Shown: positions 1-9,143, counted from the first letter of the stretch. The stretch: 64,000 bases of DNA from CAUZIB01 sp963578805 (GCA_963578805.1 CAUZDY010000009.1:23017-87016); one strand, 5' to 3'. Program-made: numbers and translations. The notes: generated from the letters alone by a model not told the origin.

Positions 1-132
1 ATGGCCCTCTCGGAACATGGAGTCAGTATCTCGATGCGGGGAAACGCCATCCGCGTTTCACCGCACGTTTATAACGACGCCCGTGATCTCGCCGCCCTGG
101 TCGCCGCCACCCGTGCCGTCATCGGGCCGTGA
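1..132 (+). CDS. Class V aminotransferase family protein, C-terminal end only
   Basis: Only the last 43 codons lie in the window, ending at TGA 130-132. The stretch GNAIRVSPHVYND followed by a helix rich in Ala and Leu is the usual C-terminus of class V PLP aminotransferases of the cysteine desulfurase/isopenicillin-epimerase-like group. The PLP lysine and most of the fold are upstream of the window, so the substrate cannot be judged. The ATG at base 1 is probably an internal Met and not the start. It converges with the octopine-dehydrogenase-like gene on the other strand. Confidence 0.72.
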   Translation: MALSEHGVSISMRGNAIRVSPHVYNDARDLAALVAATRAVIGP

Positions 133-207
133 CTGTTGGCCTGAGCTGCCTAGGTCGAATTCTGGTACCGTACTGAGGACGGCGATTCGGTGATCTTCCA
201 CCAGCAC

Positions 208-1293
208 TCAGCTAAGATATTTCACCAACTCGCCCTTCCCCATCTCCGCAATACCCAGCCGCTCTGGTGTTCGCGCCTCCAACCAAAAGTCTCTTTCGAG
301 CAGCGCCGAGGCAACGTCGACGAGCGCGTGCATCGTCGGAGCCGGGAGACCGAGCTGCTCGGAGAGAAGAGCCCACGCCGCGATGCCGTAGGGGACGTCC
401 TCCGTCAGCCACCGATTCTCGATCACGCCCGGTGCTCGCAGCTGAGTCAACATACGGCTACCGTTAATCGTCGCCCAGAGATCGCCTTTCGGACCGAAGC
501 CCGCGACGTGGAAGGCGGTATTGACCGGGAGAAGCTCGGCACCGAGTGTCGCGGCGACCGCAAGGCGCTCGCGATCGACCGCGCAGATTAAGCGGGTGAC
601 ACTTGGCGTCACACCCTCCTCATAAAAGTAGAAGTCGCCACGCGAGTACTCGATGCGACCGGCGTTCGCGACTACACCGGCGGGGTGGATAACGGGATTC
701 ATCGCTGCGAGACCACACGCCACAACGTGCGGGTAGAGCGAGACGCCGGGAAAGAAGACGTCGAGGTCACGTTGGACTCTCTCGCTCTCGGACGCAGGCC
801 AAACACCAAGCCCCAAGCCTGTTACGGTTCCCCAGATGTGCGCCGACGTCGGGGTGAGCTTACGACAGACGTAGGGCGCGGTGTCGGTCTCGGCTACCGT
901 GACACCCTCCGGGGCGCCACACTCTCGCGCCACACGGGCAAACTCTAGACTTCCCAGCAGGCCGGGCATTAGGACACAAGTGTGGTCCGGGCGAAGGAAG
1001 GCCGCGCAGGCCTCCGCGAAGGCACGGTGTCCGTAGGCCGGAATGATCAGAAGGAGGAGATCGTTCGCCGCGAGGGCCGCCTCGAAATCAGTCGTGACGC
1101 ATTCAAGTGTCGCTGTGCCGCACTCTTCGACGCCGTCGAGGGCGATCTCACAGGAATCGACAATCGGCGTCACGGCCGCTTCAAACCTCGGCAGCTCGCA
1201 GAGAGTCGTCCGCACGCCCTTGAGCGCCAGGTTCGCCGCGACGGCGAAAGCTGTGTTACCTCCGCCGAGGATAGTTAGGGACTCACCCGCCAT
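208..1293 (-). CDS. NAD(P)-binding octopine/opine dehydrogenase-like protein
   Basis: This 361-residue cytosolic oxidoreductase opens with a Rossmann motif (GGGNTAFAVAANLALKG, residues 8-24). Its second half carries NPVIHPAGV, the region that holds the catalytic His in octopine/nopaline dehydrogenases. Family members reductively couple an amino acid with a 2-oxo acid or run the reverse reaction; the real substrate is not visible. The open frame extends upstream to 1422, but the ATG at 1293 is preceded by GGAGGAGATTA, a near-perfect ribosome binding site, and starts right at the Rossmann strand. It is transcribed alone, and a 367-bp spacer separates it from the divergent SelA-fold gene. Confidence 0.8.
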   Translation of the reverse strand: MAGESLTILGGGNTAFAVAANLALKGVRTTLCELPRFEAAVTPIVDSCEIALDGVEECGTATLECVTTDFEAALAANDLLLLIIPAYGHRAFAEACAAFLRPDHTCVLMPGLLGSLEFARVARECGAPEGVTVAETDTAPYVCRKLTPTSAHIWGTVTGLGLGVWPASESERVQRDLDVFFPGVSLYPHVVACGLAAMNPVIHPAGVVANAGRIEYSRGDFYFYEEGVTPSVTRLICAVDRERLAVAATLGAELLPVNTAFHVAGFGPKGDLWATINGSRMLTQLRAPGVIENRWLTEDVPYGIAAWALLSEQLGLPAPTMHALVDVASALLERDFWLEARTPERLGIAEMGKGELVKYLS

Positions 1294-1660
1294 TAATCTC
1301 CTCCGGTGAACAGTTCTCCAATGGCCCTCGGCTGAAGCTAGCTGGACGAGGTTGTTCAGCGAATGGGAGGGTCCTCCGGAAGCCCCTCGATATCGCCTGC
1401 CAGGCTGAAAGGGACAAAACACCGCCGTGGACCCTCAGTTAACGGGGTCTTGAGGTCAGTGTGTCGCATCAAAACCGTCCTTCGTGAAAATTTAAAATGA
1501 GAGGCTCGTCTATTTCCGGCGGATGTTGGCTAATTATATGATGCTCGTAACTGGGCAGGCGTCCTCCGGTCAGCCGTCGGCAACCGCCTGAGGGCGCGTG
1601 CCTAAGCCGTGAGGGATGAGCCGCACAGAATAGGATCATCATACCGGACGGAGGATTACG
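1294..1660. other. Intergenic spacer between divergent genes
   Basis: This 367-bp region must hold the promoters of both divergent neighbours. It contains an AT-rich patch around 1488-1545 that contrasts with the GC-rich surroundings, but no hexamer pair matched well enough to call a promoter. The last bases, GGAGGATTACG, are the ribosome binding site of the gene starting at 1661. No convincing small gene or RNA was seen. Confidence 0.5.
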
Positions 1661-3265
1661 ATGAGGAAGATGACGATTAGTCGACGCGAGCTGTTCCGTC
1701 GAGGCGGCGTGCTGGGTAGCTTGCTGGCACTGCCGTCACTATTGCCGCGGGTTCTCACGGCATCCATGGGCCGCCGCTCCGTCGCGGCCAGTGGCGTACA
1801 GCTCCGCGCCGAGGAAATCTATCAATCGATTGGGGTTAGGCCACTCGTTAACGCACGAGGCACATTCACGATTATCGGCGGCTCTCTGATGCTACCGGAG
1901 GTGCGGGCCGCTATGGACGAGGCCGCGAGGGCTTACGTCAACTTGGATGAGCTAACCGACGCTATCGGCGCGCGTTTGGCCGTCCTCACCGGCGCGGAAT
2001 GGGGCATGGTGGCGTCCGGCTGTGCGGCGGCACTGACACATGCGACAGCCGCCTGCGTCGCAGGCGGCAATCCGGACCTCCACATCCGCATCCCGAAGCT
2101 GGCCGGCTTTCCAAAAGACGAGGTTGTCATCCCACGACACTCGCGTAACGTCTACGACGCCTCGGTGCGGGCGGTTGGCGTGCGAGTGATCGAGGTGGCG
2201 ACACGTGAAGAGTTGGAGGCGGCTCTGGGGCCCCGCACCGCGATGATCTACCTCTTTGCCGGGCCCAGGATGGACGAGAGCGAGTTGAGCCTGCAAGACA
2301 TTGCCCCGCTTGCGCAATCGCGTGGAGTCCCGATCCTCGTCGATGCCGCGGCCGAGAAGCTGACGATTCCCAACGTGCACCTACAGCGGGGCGCGACGCT
2401 TGTCGGCTACAGCGGCGGCAAGTGTCTGCGCGGACCGCAGACGGCAGGCCTCTTGCTCGGCCGCAAGAATCTGGTCCGCGCTGCCTGGATCCACAGCGCA
2501 CCCCACCACGGCTTTGGACGTGCTATGAAGGTTGGTAAGGAGGAAGCCATGGGCATGCTCATGGCGGTCGAGATGTGGGTCAAGCGGGATCACGATGCGG
2601 AATGGGCGGAGTGGACATCGTGGCTCGAGCACATCGCGGACCGGGTCGCCGTGATTGACGGCGTAACCACGAGGATCGTCCAACCGCGGGGACTCTCAAA
2701 CCACACTCCATCTCTCAGAATTCTTTGGGACCGCGATCGCGCCGGCATGTCCGGCGAGACAGTCTCCCAGATGCTCTTCGACTCGGATCCTCGTATTACG
2801 CTCAGCGCGGTCGATGGCGATCGCGTGCCGGCACAAACCGGTATTTCGGTCAACCCGTATATGCTGTCGCCAGGCAATGAGCGGGTCGTGGCCGACCGCC
2901 TGTACGAGGTACTGTCGAGCCAAGCGCATACGCCAATCCCTGCACCCAGACCGCCGGTAGCTGATCTGACCGGCGAGTGGACTGCGGAGATTCAGTATGC
3001 GGCCGGGAGGTCAAGTCACACACTCCACTTGCGCCAGCGTGGCAACGATGTCACGGGCGCCCACCAAGGTGACTTCCTCACGCGCGATCTCAGCGGCACG
3101 CTCGACGGGAACGCCCTCCGGGTTCGGAGCACCTACAGCGGGCAGACCGGTGATGCGCTGATCTTTACTTTTTCTGGAACGGTCACGGGCGACCAGATCT
3201 CCGGCACACTCGACATGGGCGAGTACCTGGGTGCAACATGGACAGCTACACGGCGCGCGGTCTAG
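1661..3265 (+). CDS. Tat-exported SelA-fold PLP-dependent enzyme with C-terminal beta domain
   Basis: The 534-residue product begins with a twin-arginine signal (SRRELFRRGG, then a hydrophobic stretch to about residue 30), so it should fold in the cytosol and cross by Tat. Residues 50-420 are an aminotransferase-fold domain of the SelA/DgaE group. VDAAAE near 228 matches the PLP-ring Asp and SGGKCLRGPQ gives the probable PLP lysine, K254. In this group enzymes eliminate or transfer on amino-acid-like substrates. Residues about 435-534 form an extra beta-rich domain of alternating polar and hydrophobic strands. GGAGG sits 7 bases before the ATG. No selenium genes are nearby, so selenocysteine synthase is unlikely. 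Confidence 0.82.
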   Translation: MRKMTISRRELFRRGGVLGSLLALPSLLPRVLTASMGRRSVAASGVQLRAEEIYQSIGVRPLVNARGTFTIIGGSLMLPEVRAAMDEAARAYVNLDELTDAIGARLAVLTGAEWGMVASGCAAALTHATAACVAGGNPDLHIRIPKLAGFPKDEVVIPRHSRNVYDASVRAVGVRVIEVATREELEAALGPRTAMIYLFAGPRMDESELSLQDIAPLAQSRGVPILVDAAAEKLTIPNVHLQRGATLVGYSGGKCLRGPQTAGLLLGRKNLVRAAWIHSAPHHGFGRAMKVGKEEAMGMLMAVEMWVKRDHDAEWAEWTSWLEHIADRVAVIDGVTTRIVQPRGLSNHTPSLRILWDRDRAGMSGETVSQMLFDSDPRITLSAVDGDRVPAQTGISVNPYMLSPGNERVVADRLYEVLSSQAHTPIPAPRPPVADLTGEWTAEIQYAAGRSSHTLHLRQRGNDVTGAHQGDFLTRDLSGTLDGNALRVRSTYSGQTGDALIFTFSGTVTGDQISGTLDMGEYLGATWTATRRAV

Positions 3266-3317
3266 AAGAGGACAGGAAGCAAGCCTAGCCCAGACCAGAA
3301 TGGCCGAGGAGGCGACT

Positions 3318-3797
3318 ATGGGGCGATCGAATCGAAGGAAGTTCTTAAAGCAAACACCGATCATAGCGGCGACCGCAGTAGCAGCCGCTGTACCTGCGGT
3401 CGCACGCGCAGCGCCGCAGACCTCCGAGCCGCCGGGCAAGGTCGTGCACTGGAGCGGAGGTAGACGCCCGGCAGAGACGCCACTATTTAGCGGGGTGGTG
3501 TCATATGGCAACCTCGTCTTTATCTCCGGCATCGGCGCGCATTTTCCAGGTGATATCACGGCCCACACGGATCACGTGTTGATCGAGATTCAGAAGCGGC
3601 TTGAAGACGTCGGGTCGTCAATGGAAAAGGTACTAAAGGTGAACGTCTACCTTAACGACCTGGCGGATTATCAAAAAATGAACAACGTGTTCCTTGGCCG
3701 ATTCGGCCCTGAGCCAGGAGTGCGCACGACCATTGCTGCGGCGGGAGGCATTCCCGGTGACTCGCTCGTCGAGATTGACTGTATCGCGTACGTGTAA
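3318..3797 (+). CDS. RidA family protein with Tat signal
   Basis: This 159-residue protein has a twin-arginine-type leader (SNRRKFLKQT then an Ala-rich hydrophobic segment) followed by a complete YjgF/YER057c/UK114 domain. The end reads RTTIAAAGGIPGDSLVEIDCIAYV, split here as RTTIAAAGG and LVEIDCIAYV, the family signature with the Arg that binds the substrate carboxylate. RidA proteins hydrolyse reactive enamines/imines released by PLP enzymes. The frame is open back to 3231, but ATG 3318 follows GAGGAGG and puts the Arg pair at the N-terminus. It lies 52 bp after the Tat-exported PLP enzyme and is probably co-transcribed with it. Confidence 0.86.
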   Translation: MGRSNRRKFLKQTPIIAATAVAAAVPAVARAAPQTSEPPGKVVHWSGGRRPAETPLFSGVVSYGNLVFISGIGAHFPGDITAHTDHVLIEIQKRLEDVGSSMEKVLKVNVYLNDLADYQKMNNVFLGRFGPEPGVRTTIAAAGGIPGDSLVEIDCIAYV

Positions 3798-3944
3798 CAC
3801 CTGTGCTGAATTACCCGGTACACTCTCGGAGCCACGACGAGCTCGGCAGACATCGTGCCTGCTCCTACACTAAGTGCACGGCACCGTACCCTCTGTGACC
3901 TTTGTTCGCCGAGGTCGCGGTGACAGAGGAATCCTGAGGAAGAC

Positions 3945-5315
3945 ATGACACGACACCTGTCTACCTCCCTGCTTTTACTGGCCTTCGTTCCCATCGCAGG
4001 TCAGTCGACGCAGAACGTGGTTCAAGAGGGCTTCACCCTGAGTGTTCTAACGACGGGGCTGGAGTATCCCTGGGAGATCACCTGGGGACCCGACGGGCAT
4101 CTCTGGGTGACCGAACGCACGGCCAAGCGCGTCACCCGCGTCAATCCGGTTGACGGAACCAAGAACGTCGCCGTCACGATCCCGGAAGCTTTCCAGAGCG
4201 TCGCTCAGGACGGCGTGCTCGGACTAGCGCTACATCCTAGGCTCTTGCAGGAGGTCGGCGAAGATTACGTCTATGTGGCGTTCACCTATCAGGAAGACTC
4301 GCGCCCGCGTCTCAAGGTACGACGGTTCTTCTACGACTCGGTTACGCGCACGCTAGAGAGTCCGGTCGACCTCATCGTAGGACTCCCCGCACATGATGAC
4401 CACGTGGCCGGCCGTCTCGCCATTGGACCCGACGAGAAGCTGTATCTGACCATCGGCGATCAGGGCAGTAACTGGCTCCAGAACCACTGTAACCATAACC
4501 TGGCTCAGGATTTACCTACGGCTTCCGACGTGCAAGCGCGAGACTGGGCAAGTTACGAGGGCAAGGTGCTCCGGTTAAACTTCGATGGTTCGATTCCATC
4601 AGACAATCCTTCGATTGGTGGTGTTCGCAGTCATATCTTTTCGTACGGGCACCGAAACCCTCAGGGGTTAGCGTTTGCTCTCGACGGGTTGCTCTACGCG
4701 TCAGAGCACGGCCCGAGCACCGACGACGAATTGAACCTTATCGAGTCCGGCCAGAACTACGGATGGCCGCTGGTCGCCGGGTATCAGGACGACCAATCGT
4801 ACGCGTATTTCAACTGGTCGGCGTCACGCCCTGAATCGTGCAACGAATTAGAGTTCAGCATGACCGAGATTCCTGCATCAGTTCCGAGGAAGATGGAAAC
4901 TGCTTGGAGCCATCCGGATTTTCAACCGCCGCTCCAGACGTTCTTCACAGTCCCGAACGGCTACGATTTCGTCGGGCAGGGCGGCGCCACGATTGCGCCA
5001 TCAAGCCTCGAAATCTACACGCTGCGCGAGGACGGTATTCCAGGCTGGGCTGATTCACTACTCGTGCCAGGCATGATCAAGGGGCGGTTGTATCGGCAGA
5101 AGCTCTCTGCCGATGGCCGCTTGGCCGTGGGTGATCCGTTCGAGCTGTTCAGGACCGCCAATCGCTATCGCGACGTGGCTCTCAACCCCAACGGTAGGAC
5201 GATCTACATTGCGACCGACAACGCCGGACGCACGACGGGTCGAAACGGCGAGATGACGGAGGAGTTAGAGCACCCGGGGGCAATCATTCAGTACACATAC
5301 GACGATCAGCCATAA
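3945..5315 (+). CDS. PQQ-dependent sugar dehydrogenase (soluble glucose/sorbosone dehydrogenase type)
   Basis: The protein has 456 residues with a Sec signal peptide (residues 1-20) and a six-bladed propeller of the soluble PQQ glucose dehydrogenase type. Visible hallmarks are WGPDGHLWVTER (47-58), H153 in HVAGRL at the place of the catalytic base, the SYGHRNPQG loop and SEHGPSTDDELN, which belongs to the PQQ/Ca site. It would oxidise a sugar in the periplasm and pass electrons to a carrier; the sugar is not predictable. The ATG follows TGAGGAAGAC. PQQ biosynthesis genes are not in the window. Confidence 0.86.
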   Translation: MTRHLSTSLLLLAFVPIAGQSTQNVVQEGFTLSVLTTGLEYPWEITWGPDGHLWVTERTAKRVTRVNPVDGTKNVAVTIPEAFQSVAQDGVLGLALHPRLLQEVGEDYVYVAFTYQEDSRPRLKVRRFFYDSVTRTLESPVDLIVGLPAHDDHVAGRLAIGPDEKLYLTIGDQGSNWLQNHCNHNLAQDLPTASDVQARDWASYEGKVLRLNFDGSIPSDNPSIGGVRSHIFSYGHRNPQGLAFALDGLLYASEHGPSTDDELNLIESGQNYGWPLVAGYQDDQSYAYFNWSASRPESCNELEFSMTEIPASVPRKMETAWSHPDFQPPLQTFFTVPNGYDFVGQGGATIAPSSLEIYTLREDGIPGWADSLLVPGMIKGRLYRQKLSADGRLAVGDPFELFRTANRYRDVALNPNGRTIYIATDNAGRTTGRNGEMTEELEHPGAIIQYTYDDQP

Positions 5316-5444
5316 GTAATGGCGGTGAGTAAACTTCGCCCACAGCGGCACGGGCAAGTGTCCTCAGTGTTCCACTAAGCGCACTCGAGTACCCTTGCAA
5401 CCAATCGGTGCTTGGGCAGCCGACCTCTCGCCGGCACGTGAGCC

Positions 5445-5850
5445 CTAAAGCTGCCCCGTCAGCCCACAGCTGCCTTCGTGACACACATATTCGTAAAGCT
5501 TCGCTTTACAGTGATTCCGTCCACGCCGCCGACCTGGAACTGCAGCAACGTGAGTGGATAGGTGACGCTCTAGGGTCGAGTCCACGTCATGGAGTCTTCC
5601 AACGTTAACTCGTAATTGATCATGTCTGCGTCGATGCAAGTGAAGAGCTCGACGACATGTCCACCCTCGAACGACTCAAAACAGTGAGTCTTATTCGACA
5701 AGCTCGTGGTCTCGACAACGAGCGTATGGCCTTCCCAGTGGCCAGAAGGATCCCCCATCCACCGATCCGACCTGCGGTGGCCGATGGGGCGCTGCCAGTG
5801 AGCGGGTGTCCGGCACAACCTGGAGGGGATCACGTTCCAGACGCCGACCG
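5445..5850 (-). pseudogene. Decayed C-terminus of an Acidobacteria-type protein with the WMGD motif
   Basis: One frame (5833-5570) reads RWMGDPSGHWEGHTLVVETTSL and then LTLEDSMTWTRP before a TAG, which corresponds to the block WMGDSRGRWEGDTLVVETT common in uncharacterised exported Acidobacteriota proteins. The expected end of that family, YEYACHEGNYGL, is found in a different frame as YEYVCHEGSCGL (about 5505-5460). So at least one frameshift separates the two. A second probable shift lies just upstream of RWMGD, where PHRPPQVGS is readable in another frame. Only the last quarter or so of the family's usual length remains. It sits directly behind the M23 peptidase gene on the same strand. Confidence 0.62.
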
Positions 5851-5852
5851 AG

Positions 5853-6752
5853 CTACTGTTCTTGGTCCATCGGAAAGAGCGCCATTAGAGAGAGCGGGTC
5901 AACCCTCGCATCGTTCAGGCGGACCGTCCAGTGGAGATGGGGCCCGGTGACGCGCCCGGTCGACCCGACAGTCCCAACCTGCTCTCCACGTTTGACCATC
6001 TCTCCCTCGACGACACCGATCGACGACAGGTGGGCAAAATAGGAGTAGAGGCCCCACCCGTGATCGATGATGACCACATTCCCAGAAAAATAGAGGTTTC
6101 CTGCCAGAACCACCGTTCCCCCATTTGGTGCTGCAATGGGCGTCCCTTCACCCGCTCGGAAATCGGTCCCACTGTGCGGACTGCGCGGCTCGCCATTGTA
6201 AACGCTGCGACGACCGAAGCTACTAGTCGAACTACCGGATACCGGCCGGAGAAACCCGCCATCCCACTGGCGTTCTGGGCTCGACGCCTGAAAAATCTCC
6301 CGCTGGCGCACCGCCTCCCTGGCAATGCGCTCAAGGACATCCGCGGGAGGATTGACGAAGCTCGGGTTGACACTGAGGTGACGAGTCGGAAACTCCTTCG
6401 GAGTCACGCTGAGCCGATACGTCGCGCGGATCGTGTCGCCGTTCGCCAGTGTCGCCCGTACGGCCAACGCGTGGTCGCCGGGGCGCGTCTCCAGGTCGAT
6501 TCCAATAACGCCATTCCACACGCCGCCAGTCACATCCTGGAAAAACCTGACCGCCACACCGAAGGCAACCGCCTGCACCGAGATAACCGGCTCAGATGGC
6601 CGCACCTGGATCACCACGACTTCACCAGGCTGAGCCGACCTGGCGTGGTGTCCAATGTCGAGCAAAGGTTCCGCTATGCTCAGACCAGTGCCGCTGATGG
6701 CTGTCAGCGCGACAAGGCTCAACCCTGATACCACTCGCCAAAACAGTCGCAT
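5853..6752 (-). CDS. M23 family metallopeptidase (LytM-type)
   Basis: This 299-residue exported protein has a signal peptide or N-terminal anchor (residues 1-28) and a beta-rich N-terminal half. A full C-terminal M23 domain carries HSGTDFR, which supplies the first zinc His and Asp, a mid-domain DHGWGLYSYFAHL, and HLHW for the last His. All zinc-ligand positions are present, so it should be an active peptidoglycan endopeptidase acting in the periplasm. The frame opens at 6851, but ATG 6752 places the signal peptide at the N-terminus and removes an overlap with the upstream CoA-transferase. A weak AAGAGAG lies upstream. Confidence 0.88.
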   Translation of the reverse strand: MRLFWRVVSGLSLVALTAISGTGLSIAEPLLDIGHHARSAQPGEVVVIQVRPSEPVISVQAVAFGVAVRFFQDVTGGVWNGVIGIDLETRPGDHALAVRATLANGDTIRATYRLSVTPKEFPTRHLSVNPSFVNPPADVLERIAREAVRQREIFQASSPERQWDGGFLRPVSGSSTSSFGRRSVYNGEPRSPHSGTDFRAGEGTPIAAPNGGTVVLAGNLYFSGNVVIIDHGWGLYSYFAHLSSIGVVEGEMVKRGEQVGTVGSTGRVTGPHLHWTVRLNDARVDPLSLMALFPMDQEQ

Positions 6753-6837
6753 GAGTTTGGATCTCTCTTGATCCGCTTCTCGGTCGTTCGCCACCGATCC
6801 ATTGTGACGAAACACCTCATGGAGAATGGACACCCCA

Positions 6838-8082
6838 CTAGACTGCTCCATCGCTTCGGACCGCTACCGTCTCCGCGGGGGTCATTCCCAGAACGGTCTC
6901 CAATATCTCTTCCGTGTGCTCTCCTAGTAATGGAGAACGCGTGACCTCGGCCGGTGAGTCTGACAGCTTGATCGGATTACCCACGGTAAGATACGCGCCG
7001 CGGGTTGGGTGATCAACATCGACAACTGTCCCAGTAGCTCTCAGTGACGGCTCCTTAGCAAGCTCCTTCATCGACAATACCGGTCCACACGGAACATTGA
7101 GGGGATTCAATGTTTCCATCACCTCGAACTTGCTCTTGGTCATCGTCCATCGCTCGATTTCGGCAAACATCTGACCAAGCTTTGGCATTCGAGCCTGCGG
7201 AGTGTTCCATTCAGGATCGTCAACCCAGTCGCTGCGGCCGATGGCCTGGGCGAGATTGTTGAAAGCCGCCGCCTGAGTGATAATGTAGATATACGCATTC
7301 GGGTCGCTCTCCCACCCTCGGCATTTGACGATCCAGCCTGGCTGCCCCCCACCCGACGCGTTCCCCGATCTGGGTGTGGCGTCTCCAAACGTCCCGTCGG
7401 GATACTGCGGATACTCGGTCAACGGACCGTGCTTCAGACGCTGCTGGTCACGGAGCTTGACCCGGCAGAGATTAAGCACCGCATCCTGCATCGCACAGAC
7501 GACCCGCTGGCCCTTACCTGACCGCTCGCGTTGAAACAGTGCCGTCACGATCCCAAGGGCCAGGTGCACACCGGTCCCAGAATCGCCGATTTGCGCGCCG
7601 GTGACGGTCGGTGGTCCGTCGTCAAAACCGGTCGTGCTCGCGCCGCCGCCTGTGCACTGGGCGACATTCTCGTAGACCTTGCACTCCTCATACGGTCCCG
7701 GACCGAAACCTTTGATCGACGCGTAGACCATGCGTGGGTTGATCGTCTGGATCCTCTCCCAGGAGAACCCCATACGGTCGAGTGCGCCAGGCGCGAAGTT
7801 CTCGACAAGCACGTCGCATGCCTCAATCAGCTTCGTGAAAATCATCTGACCGGTCGGGTGCTTCGTGTTCAGCGTAATACTCCGCTTGTTGTGGTTCAGC
7901 ATCGTGAAGTAGAGGCTGTCAACGTCAGGAAGGTCTCTGAGTTGACCACGTGTCGCATCACCGGTCCCCGGCCGCTCAACCTTGATCACGTCGGCGCCAA
8001 ACCACGCCAGCAGCTGCGTGCAGGTTGGACCCGATTGAACATGGGTCATGTCGAGAATTCGTACTCCGTCGAGGGCTTTCAT
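6838..8082 (-). CDS. frc: Formyl-CoA:oxalate CoA-transferase-like protein (class III, CaiB/BaiF)
   Basis: The 414-residue sequence follows the formyl-CoA transferase of oxalate degraders closely: DMTHVQSGPTCTQ, SLYFTMLNHNKRSI, VENFAPGALDRMGF, KVYENVAQC, the Gly-rich loop GNASGGGQPGW and PLLGEHT. The catalytic Asp is D167 in QIGDSGTG. Such enzymes move CoA between formyl-CoA (or succinyl-CoA) and oxalate. I chose ATG 8082, preceded by GGAGACCGAA, over the upstream TTG at 8097. Oxalyl-CoA decarboxylase, its usual partner, is absent nearby, so a different acid may be the substrate. The gene is 34 bp downstream of the ketopantoate-reductase-like gene in one unit. Confidence 0.84.
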   Translation of the reverse strand: MKALDGVRILDMTHVQSGPTCTQLLAWFGADVIKVERPGTGDATRGQLRDLPDVDSLYFTMLNHNKRSITLNTKHPTGQMIFTKLIEACDVLVENFAPGALDRMGFSWERIQTINPRMVYASIKGFGPGPYEECKVYENVAQCTGGGASTTGFDDGPPTVTGAQIGDSGTGVHLALGIVTALFQRERSGKGQRVVCAMQDAVLNLCRVKLRDQQRLKHGPLTEYPQYPDGTFGDATPRSGNASGGGQPGWIVKCRGWESDPNAYIYIITQAAAFNNLAQAIGRSDWVDDPEWNTPQARMPKLGQMFAEIERWTMTKSKFEVMETLNPLNVPCGPVLSMKELAKEPSLRATGTVVDVDHPTRGAYLTVGNPIKLSDSPAEVTRSPLLGEHTEEILETVLGMTPAETVAVRSDGAV

Positions 8083-8116
8083 TTCGGTCTCCGTCAATAG
8101 TGTCAGTGCTCGGTCG

Positions 8117-9127
8117 TCACGATCTGGTGGGTACGCCTCTCACGCCAACTTGCTCTGTCTGGAGGGTCTTGTTCAGTAGGCTGACGCACGCATAAAGCGC
8201 CTGCAGGGTCGGTACTTCGACACCGGTCAACTCAGCCAACTCGACTACGGCACCAAGCATCCCGTCGACCTCGAGCGGCTTCCCCGCCTCGACATCCTGC
8301 AGCATTGATGTCTTGTGTTTACCGACTGCCTCCGCTCCCGCAATCCGACGCTCCATCGGAACCCGAAACGACGCACCGAGTCGGTGAGCCACGGCCTGCG
8401 CTTCAGTCATCATTGTCACGGTTAGGTCTCGTGTCAGTGAAAACTGACAGATGTCGACCAAGGTCGAATGGGTCATGGCACTAATCGGGTTGAATGTCAG
8501 ATTTCCCCACAGCTTCAGCCAAATCTCAGATCGGATATCGTCGAGCACCCTCGATTTGAAGCCCGCCTCGACCAGAACGTCCGCCAGTCGTCGCACCCGT
8601 TCGGACCCACTGCCATCAAGCTCTCCAACCGGGAATCGGTTGCCTTCGACGTGACGAATCACACCGGGCTTTGCGATCGTGGCCGCCGGATAGGCGATAC
8701 ACCCGATGAGTCGGTCCGGGTCGATACTGGTCAGGAGCACACCTTTAGGGTCGACAGCGTTGACCCCACGATTGGCGTAATCACCCTCAAGCTTCTGGAA
8801 GTACCACCACGGAATCCCATTCTGCAATGTCACCATGACCGTGGCAGGACCAAAGAGGACTGGCAGGTCAGCAACGACGGTCTCAATCTGATGGGCCTTG
8901 AGAGCGAGGAGTACGACATCTTGCGGGGCGAGATCACGAATCCGGTCTGTCGCGACTAGCCCGTCAGCCACGAGCGTCTGGTCCTCCTCGATCAGTGTGA
9001 GCCCGTCCGACCGAATGGCGGTAAGATGCGGGCCTCGCGCCACGACTGACACATCGTGGCCAGCATCGGCCAGGCGCACCGCCAGATATCCGCCGATCGC
9101 GCCGGCACCGACAACGCAAATCTTCAT
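8117..9127 (-). CDS. 2-dehydropantoate 2-reductase family protein
   Basis: The 336-residue protein has an N-terminal NADPH Rossmann motif (GAGAIGGYLAVRLADAGH). LLALKAHQ supplies the first conserved Lys, and the ApbA/PanE catalytic segment reads EIWLKLWGNLTFNP. Length and domain order fit the ketopantoate reductase family, which reduces 2-oxo acids to 2-hydroxy acids. Many paralogues act outside pantothenate synthesis. Its position between an Nramp-like transporter (16 bp) and a CoA-transferase (34 bp), with no other pan gene, argues for a catabolic or special role, so no symbol is assigned. ATG 9127 follows GCGAGGATCGT. Confidence 0.84.
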   Translation of the reverse strand: MKICVVGAGAIGGYLAVRLADAGHDVSVVARGPHLTAIRSDGLTLIEEDQTLVADGLVATDRIRDLAPQDVVLLALKAHQIETVVADLPVLFGPATVMVTLQNGIPWWYFQKLEGDYANRGVNAVDPKGVLLTSIDPDRLIGCIAYPAATIAKPGVIRHVEGNRFPVGELDGSGSERVRRLADVLVEAGFKSRVLDDIRSEIWLKLWGNLTFNPISAMTHSTLVDICQFSLTRDLTVTMMTEAQAVAHRLGASFRVPMERRIAGAEAVGKHKTSMLQDVEAGKPLEVDGMLGAVVELAELTGVEVPTLQALYACVSLLNKTLQTEQVGVRGVPTRS

Positions 9128-9143
9128 ACGATCCTCGCTCTCA

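Noticed and set aside
1661..3265. Selenocysteine synthase SelA
   Set aside because: The protein has a Tat leader and an extra C-terminal domain, and there is no selB, selC or selD nearby, so only the fold is shared.
5931..6728. 265-codon open frame on the plus strand
   Set aside because: It lies wholly opposite the M23 peptidase, has no family motif and its translation is Arg/His-rich as expected for an antisense frame of GC-rich coding DNA.
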